Assembly: GCA_017883345.1 (NCBI GenBank)
Contig: JADGNT010000109.1
Span: 1-10,074 of the forward strand
Source: Candidatus Solibacter sp.
Lineage (GTDB): Bacteria; Acidobacteriota; Terriglobia; Bryobacterales; Bryobacteraceae
Length of the DNA stretch: 10,074 bases
Reading direction: 5' to 3'
Shown here in pieces: positions 6,751 through 10,074 of this stretch; positions within the stretch are counted from its first letter, which is position 1; every line of letters begins with the position of its first letter. The position numbers and the translations under genes are program-made. The notes under the pieces are model-generated. The model saw only the letters and a program-made list of their open reading frames with translations. It was not told the origin of the DNA and did not search any database.

Positions 6751-7616
6751 GCGGTGCGCCGTTGGAGATGCATGATAATGAGGTCGGCGGCCACATTCGA
6801 AGACACCGCGATTACCGTCAAGAGCAGGGTGACGCTGACCAGGACCGGGAGATCGCGCCCCAGCGCCGCCCGCCACGCCATTTGGCCGAGTCCGGGGGAA
6901 TCAGCCAGCGCTTCGATGGGAATCGACGCGCCGAATGCCAGCGTCACCGAAACGCCCACGAGCGCGACTAGCGGCGGCAGAGCGGCCGGAATCACGTGGA
7001 AGAGAAACACGCGGGTCCGCGCCAGCCCTCGTGCGCGTGCCATCAACACATAGGGCGCCGCCAACGCCGCCCGCACTTGCTCGTAGGCGTGCGGGAAGGC
7101 GCGCGGGAAGACCACCGCCGCAATGGCAGTTCCCGGAGAGAGTTGGAGAAGCAGGCAGACTGTCGCCAGGAGTGCCGAGGGAATGCTCAGCAGCGAACCG
7201 CTGAATGCCATGGCAACCGCCAAAACCACCGCCCTCCGGCTCACAGCGGCGGCCGTCGCCAACACGAGCGCGGCGCACCAACCGAGGATGAGGCCTTCGA
7301 GCACGGTCCGGATCGTGGTCGGCGCCCGCTCGCGGATCAATGGGCCTACCGGCTGGCCGAACACTGCGGAACGGCCAAGATCCCCGTGGAACAAGCCCTT
7401 CAGAAAGCCGAGATAGAAGGTAAGCGGATTACGATCGCGCTCGTTCGCGCGCGCGATCGATGCCAGAGTGGGCGCTGAGAACCGTGCATCCAGCGACCGC
7501 TCGTCCACACCAAAGCCGGGCGCCAACCGGACCAGAGTCGCTCCTGCTAATCCCGAAATCAGAAGGATAGCGATTCCGCGGCCGATGAGCCAGACTGGGG
7601 AGCGTCGCGATGGCAT
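6747..7616 (-). CDS. Peptide ABC transporter permease (DppB-like), first gene of the operon
   Basis: ATG at 7616 to TGA at 6747-6749 gives 289 residues. The N-terminal helix (about 9-29) is followed by VRLAPGFGVDER, then the periplasmic-side segment NPLTFYLGFLKGLFHGDLGR (63-82), where GDLGRS is typical of the OppB/DppB branch. Several helices follow, then the coupling loop YVLMARARGLARTRVFLFHV and IPAALPPLVALVGVSV, and the terminal LADSPGLGQMAWRAALGRDL matching the branch's ...FxxPGLGxLxxxAxxxRDxP. It pairs with the DppC-like permease to form the channel. The start at 7616 is chosen over an in-frame GTG at 7655 because AGAGGA stands four bases before it and the sequence between is an inverted repeat, not protein-like. 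Inverted repeats at 7642-7660 and 7678-7707 lie upstream and may control the operon. Confidence 0.91.
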   Translation of the reverse strand: MPSRRSPVWLIGRGIAILLISGLAGATLVRLAPGFGVDERSLDARFSAPTLASIARANERDRNPLTFYLGFLKGLFHGDLGRSAVFGQPVGPLIRERAPTTIRTVLEGLILGWCAALVLATAAAVSRRAVVLAVAMAFSGSLLSIPSALLATVCLLLQLSPGTAIAAVVFPRAFPHAYEQVRAALAAPYVLMARARGLARTRVFLFHVIPAALPPLVALVGVSVTLAFGASIPIEALADSPGLGQMAWRAALGRDLPVLVSVTLLLTVIAVSSNVAADLIIMHLQRRTA

Positions 7617-7641
7617 CCGTTCCTCTACTATTACGCAAATT

Positions 7642-7660
7642 ACGAAGTAATGCACTTCGT
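7642..7660. promoter_or_regulatory. Inverted repeat close upstream of the ABC operon
   Basis: ACGAAGT and ACTTCGT are perfect inverted arms of 7 bases around AATGC. The site ends 26 bases before the operon's first start codon on the minus strand, where a repressor site or a leader hairpin could act. Next to it ATTACG occurs twice (7630-7635 and 7639-7644). No regulator is identified. Confidence 0.42.
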
Positions 7661-7677
7661 TAGAATGTGGATACCCA

Positions 7678-7707
7678 CAAACAGGGGTATTAACATACCC
7701 TTGTTTG
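7678..7707. promoter_or_regulatory. 30-base inverted repeat upstream of the ABC operon
   Basis: CAAACAGGGGTA and TACCCTTGTTTG pair over 12 positions, 11 Watson-Crick and one G-T, around a 6-base loop TTAACA. A further TACCC precedes it at 7672-7676. The element lies 62-91 bases upstream of the first permease start, in the AT-richest stretch nearby. It could be an operator or an RNA hairpin; there is no T-run on either side, which argues against an intrinsic terminator. Possible -35/-10 boxes on the minus strand (TTTACT, 16 bases, TAATAC) overlap it but are weak matches. Confidence 0.5.
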
Positions 7708-7793
7708 CAGTAAATCTATTGTGGTTCTCGCAAATTCGGATCTGGCTGATACAGTGGGAGTTGCACATTTTCCGTCACCTCCCGCCGACGGCC

Positions 7794-8247
7794 GTGTTAT
7801 CGGCATTGCTCGCGTCCATGATGTCTGTCTTCCGCACTCGAGCGGCGTTGCAGCTTGAGATCCTGGCTCTCCGCCACCAACTTGGCGTGATGCAACGCTC
7901 GGTCAAAAAGCCAAGACTGAACCGGTTCGACCGGTTCCTGTGGGCTTGGCTTTGGTGGGGCCTCGGCCGAATGGCGCTCGGCTCTTTGCATCGTCAAACC
8001 GGGAACCATCATAGCTTGGCACCGCAAGGGATTTCGACTGTTTTGGACTTGGAAGGTTCGCCGCGGCCAACGCGGCCGCCCGCCGGTGTCGAAGGAAATG
8101 CGTAAGCTGATTCGGAAGATGAGCCGCGAGAACCCGCTTTGGGGCGCTCCTCGCATCCACGGGGAACTCCTCAAACTCGGCATTGACATCGGCGAGACCT
8201 CTGTCGAGCACCGACTTGTGGGAATTTCCGAACCAGCCAAGTCCTAA
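7794..8247 (+). pseudogene. Transposase remnant (integrase-type, HTH part only)
   Basis: From GTG at 7794 the first frame reads ...AALQLEILALRHQLGVMQRS VKKPRLNRFDRFLWAWLWW. After a one-base shift near 7970 the next frame continues as WRSALCIVKPGTIIAWHRKG, FRLFWTWKVRRGQRGRPPVS, KEMRKLIRKMSRENPLWGAP and RIHGELLKLGIDIGETSV, then ends in unrelated residues and TAA at 8245-8247. This is the N-terminal half of the integrase-core transposases common in Acidobacteria; RENPLWGAPRIHGELLKLG is their HTH_21 signature. The DDE catalytic domain that should follow, some 200 residues, is missing: sequence likeness stops at about 8205. The gene is thus inactive by frameshift and truncation. No terminal inverted repeats or target duplication could be found. 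It is convergent with nothing and divergent from the ABC operon, 178 bases away. Confidence 0.8.
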
Positions 8248-8370
8248 TTTCCCTCGCCCGCGGGATGGGCGCAAACGTGGGGCGCCATGAGGTGCAACCA
8301 GAGTACGAGACGCTGGAGATGAACCCGCCGGAGCGCCGCATGGGGTCGATCCGCCGCGGGCGGCGGTGTC

Positions 8371-8550
8371 GGCCTGTTCGAAGTCCAGAAAAACCAGACT
8401 TATGCTTACCTTCGCTCCCGAATCCGTGAGCTCCAGGAGACCCTTTCCGCCGACATCATCGCGCTTGATATCAGTAGCCGCAACGCCCGCGTCGCAGCGC
8501 TCCAAAAGCGCTGCGACCGGCTGCGCGCCGGCCTGGAACGTCTTGCGCCG
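8371..8550 (+). pseudogene. Second remnant of phage-associated gene X (copy B)
   Basis: One frame reads GLFEVQKNQTYAYLRSRIRE, LQETLSADIIALDISSRNAR and VAALQKRCDRLRAGLERLAP; it is open from 8323 to a stop at 8677-8679, but family likeness to copy A covers about 8419-8550. Shared segments are RELQE/HELQE, LSA, ALDISSRN, VAALQK and LRAGL. Heptad-like spacing of Leu, Ile and Ala suggests a coiled coil. Copy B lacks RGADMA and everything after it, so it is truncated at its C-terminus. Just upstream, another frame (8265-8429) encodes MGANVGRHEVQPEYETLEMN PPERRMGSIRRG, which looks protein-like but is not recognised and may be the end of the preceding phage gene or the shifted front of the same one. 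Function unknown; phage origin is inferred from copy A lying beside a terminase. Confidence 0.55.
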
Positions 8551-8596
8551 GATGGCGGCGAGGATGTCCCCGGCGCCTGTGGCGGACCTGTGACCA

Positions 8597-8919
8597 CGGC
8601 TCGACGATTCTCCGGGTCAGGACGGCGGTTCTCCGGCACCGATAAAACGGGCCTTTCACTCGACCCTGGCGTCGGTTGACCTCGACCCGGGAGACCCACC
8701 GTGAGCCCGCAAACACCAAAGAAAGGCATTCCGCGGTGAGCCTGGTTCCCGCCCGGCGGGGCCGGTCGCGGCTGGTGCCAACTGCTAGGGGAAGGGACGA
8801 CTCGCCGGGATGATGCCCCTGCTCCCGCAGTATTTTCCCCGTAGTACTCCAGATCCATAACCAAAAAGAACAATGTATTTACCCCTGCCAAAATCCTTAA
8901 TTAAAGCGAGGTTCCCTCT
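8597..8919. other. Intergenic stretch before the protease, no gene seen
   Basis: No frame here has family character on either strand. The frame of gene X copy B stays open to 8679, but after about 8550 its composition is unlike the copy A protein. From about 8840 to 8905 the sequence becomes AT-richer (for example AATCCTTAATTAAAG), which is where a promoter for the protease would be expected; I could not assign clear -35 and -10 boxes. Confidence 0.45.
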
Positions 8920-10074
8920 ATGATCCGTTCGCACGTGCGTTGCGCGGTGTTTGCGCTCCTCCTGTTGGCTGCACCGTGCTTCGGCGCTTCGCCGAAACTG
9001 TCCCCGGATCTCGCCGGACTTGATCCTGCGTCCTTCGTCGATGTCATCGTACAATTCGCCGCTCTGCCGGATCAGGCTCAGGCCGCACGAATCCATGCGC
9101 TTGGCGGCAATCCCAAACTTGATCTGAGCCTGATCAACGCGGCGGTCTACAGCCTTCCGGCGGCCGCGCTGAACGCGCTGGCTAATTCACCCAACGTCGT
9201 GTATGTCTCGCCGGACCGACAGGTCGCAGCGACCCTCGAGAATGCCAATCCCACCGTGGGCGCGCAGCTTGCCGTTCAAAATGGCTGGGATGGCACGGGG
9301 GTAGGTGTCGCGATCATCGACAGCGGAGTTTTGGGGGAACTCGATCTGCTGGATAAGAGCACCAACGCTTCCAATGTCTCCCGCATCGTTTACAGCCAGA
9401 GTTTTGTTCCAAAGGTGACCAGCACGGCCGACCAGTACGGTCACGGCACGCATGTGGCGGGCATCGTGGCGGGGAATGGAACCTCGTCCACCGGAAACAG
9501 CGATTTCAAGACCTTCCTGGGAATGGCTCCGAATGCGAAACTGATCAACCTGCGGGTGCTCGACAGCAACGGGGCTGGCACCGACAGCAACGTGATCAAT
9601 GCGATCAACGCGGCCATTCAACTCAAGAATAAATACAACATCCGCGTCATGAACCTGTCGCTGGGCCGGCCGGTGTTCGAGAGCTACACCCTCGATCCGG
9701 TTGACCAGGCAGTGGAAGCCGCCTGGCAGGCCGGCATTGTGGTGGTGGTGGCTGCGGGCAACACCGGGCGCTACGCGCCTACGAACGGCTTCGCCACCAT
9801 CGGCGTTCCGGCTAACGATCCGGCCGTCATCACGGTGGGAGCGACAATGACTCAGAATACGGCGACGCGGGTCGACGACAAGATTGCCAGTTACAGTTCC
9901 AAAGGTCCGACCGCGATCGATCACCTGGTGAAACCTGACCTGGTCGCGCCGGGAAACCGGTTGGTCTCCTTGCGCGCTGCGGGCACCACAATGGATACAA
10001 ACGATCCAGAATATGAAGTTGCCCCGACCAGCGGAACCGCAATGTACTATCAATTGAGCGGAACCAGCATGGCG
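8920..10074 (+). CDS. Secreted subtilisin-like serine protease (peptidase S8), cut by the right edge
   Basis: ATG at 8920 starts a frame open to the window end, 385 codons. Residues 1-23 are a Sec signal peptide (basic RSHVR, hydrophobic VFALLLLAAP, cleavage near FGA). Residues about 38-102 form an inhibitor-type propeptide (FVDVIVQFAALPDQAQA ... NSPNVVYVSPDRQV) that folds and guards the catalytic domain. The S8 domain shows all triad residues: Asp134 in IIDSG, His175 in HGTHVAG, and Ser383 in GTSMA at the very edge, plus the oxyanion Asn281 in AAGN. It should be exported, self-processed and hydrolyse proteins outside the cytoplasm. Family members often carry more domains after the protease domain; these would lie outside the window. 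GCGAGG eight bases before ATG is an acceptable ribosome binding site. Codon positions look normal and there is no sign of decay. Confidence 0.93.
   Translation, partial: MIRSHVRCAVFALLLLAAPCFGASPKLSPDLAGLDPASFVDVIVQFAALPDQAQAARIHALGGNPKLDLSLINAAVYSLPAAALNALANSPNVVYVSPDRQVAATLENANPTVGAQLAVQNGWDGTGVGVAIIDSGVLGELDLLDKSTNASNVSRIVYSQSFVPKVTSTADQYGHGTHVAGIVAGNGTSSTGNSDFKTFLGMAPNAKLINLRVLDSNGAGTDSNVINAINAAIQLKNKYNIRVMNLSLGRPVFESYTLDPVDQAVEAAWQAGIVVVVAAGNTGRYAPTNGFATIGVPANDPAVITVGATMTQNTATRVDDKIASYSSKGPTAIDHLVKPDLVAPGNRLVSLRAAGTTMDTNDPEYEVAPTSGTAMYYQLSGTSMA

Noticed and set aside
7617..7655. Longer first permease starting at GTG 7655
   Set aside because: The extra 13 residues are not family-like, the codons coincide with an inverted repeat, and ATG 7616 has a good ribosome binding site.
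3422..7688. Shared octamer ACAGGGGT at 3422-3429 and 7681-7688 as a common regulatory site
   Set aside because: Eight bases are too few; the flanks and the dyads around the two copies differ.
9187..10053. Long minus-strand open frame of 288 codons at the right end
   Set aside because: It is antisense to the S8 protease, which carries all catalytic motifs; such shadows are common in GC-rich genes.

Overview
The window looks like a piece of a GC-rich bacterial chromosome, most likely Acidobacteriota of the Solibacter/Bryobacter type. This is inference: it rests on the style of the sugar oxidoreductase, dienelactone hydrolase and integrase-type transposase proteins and on the mix of peptide uptake, secreted protease and decayed mobile DNA. 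No rRNA, tRNA or other taxonomic marker is present, and no CRISPR array was seen.

Left part (1-974, minus strand): the start of a lipoprotein with two BON domains, running off the left edge and preceded by a perfect Shine-Dalgarno sequence; then about 390 bases without a gene; then a 26-residue membrane peptide of the DUF3309 type. From 1124 to about 1690 (plus strand) lie phage debris: the C-terminal end of a terminase large subunit with a one-base frameshift, flanked on both sides by broken halves of an unrecognised phage-associated coiled-coil gene, called gene X here.

Central part (1774-7616, minus strand): a Gfo/Idh/MocA oxidoreductase without its NAD-binding domain and a dienelactone hydrolase with a damaged front half, both apparently decayed. 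Upstream of them is a compact dipeptide/oligopeptide ABC transporter operon in the order permease (DppB-like), permease (DppC-like), substrate-binding protein, ATPase (DppD-like). The first three genes overlap by 4 and 10 bases, so they are probably translationally coupled. The set would bind short peptides outside the cytoplasmic membrane and import them with ATP. Only one ATPase is present, its start codon is unusual and its signature motif is changed. Two inverted repeats sit just upstream of the first permease and are candidate operators.

Right part (7794-10074, plus strand): a transposase remnant that lost its catalytic domain, a second remnant of gene X, about 320 bases without a gene, and the first 385 codons of a secreted subtilisin-like (S8) protease with an intact catalytic triad, cut by the right edge. 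A secreted protease near a peptide importer would fit a proteolytic lifestyle, but they are on opposite strands and no direct link is shown.

The main structural oddity is that same-strand remnants of gene X bracket the whole metabolic and transport block, which suggests past phage or mobile-element rearrangement. I did not find a convincing new defence or mobile system; the most novel content is the unrecognised gene X and the atypical ABC operon.
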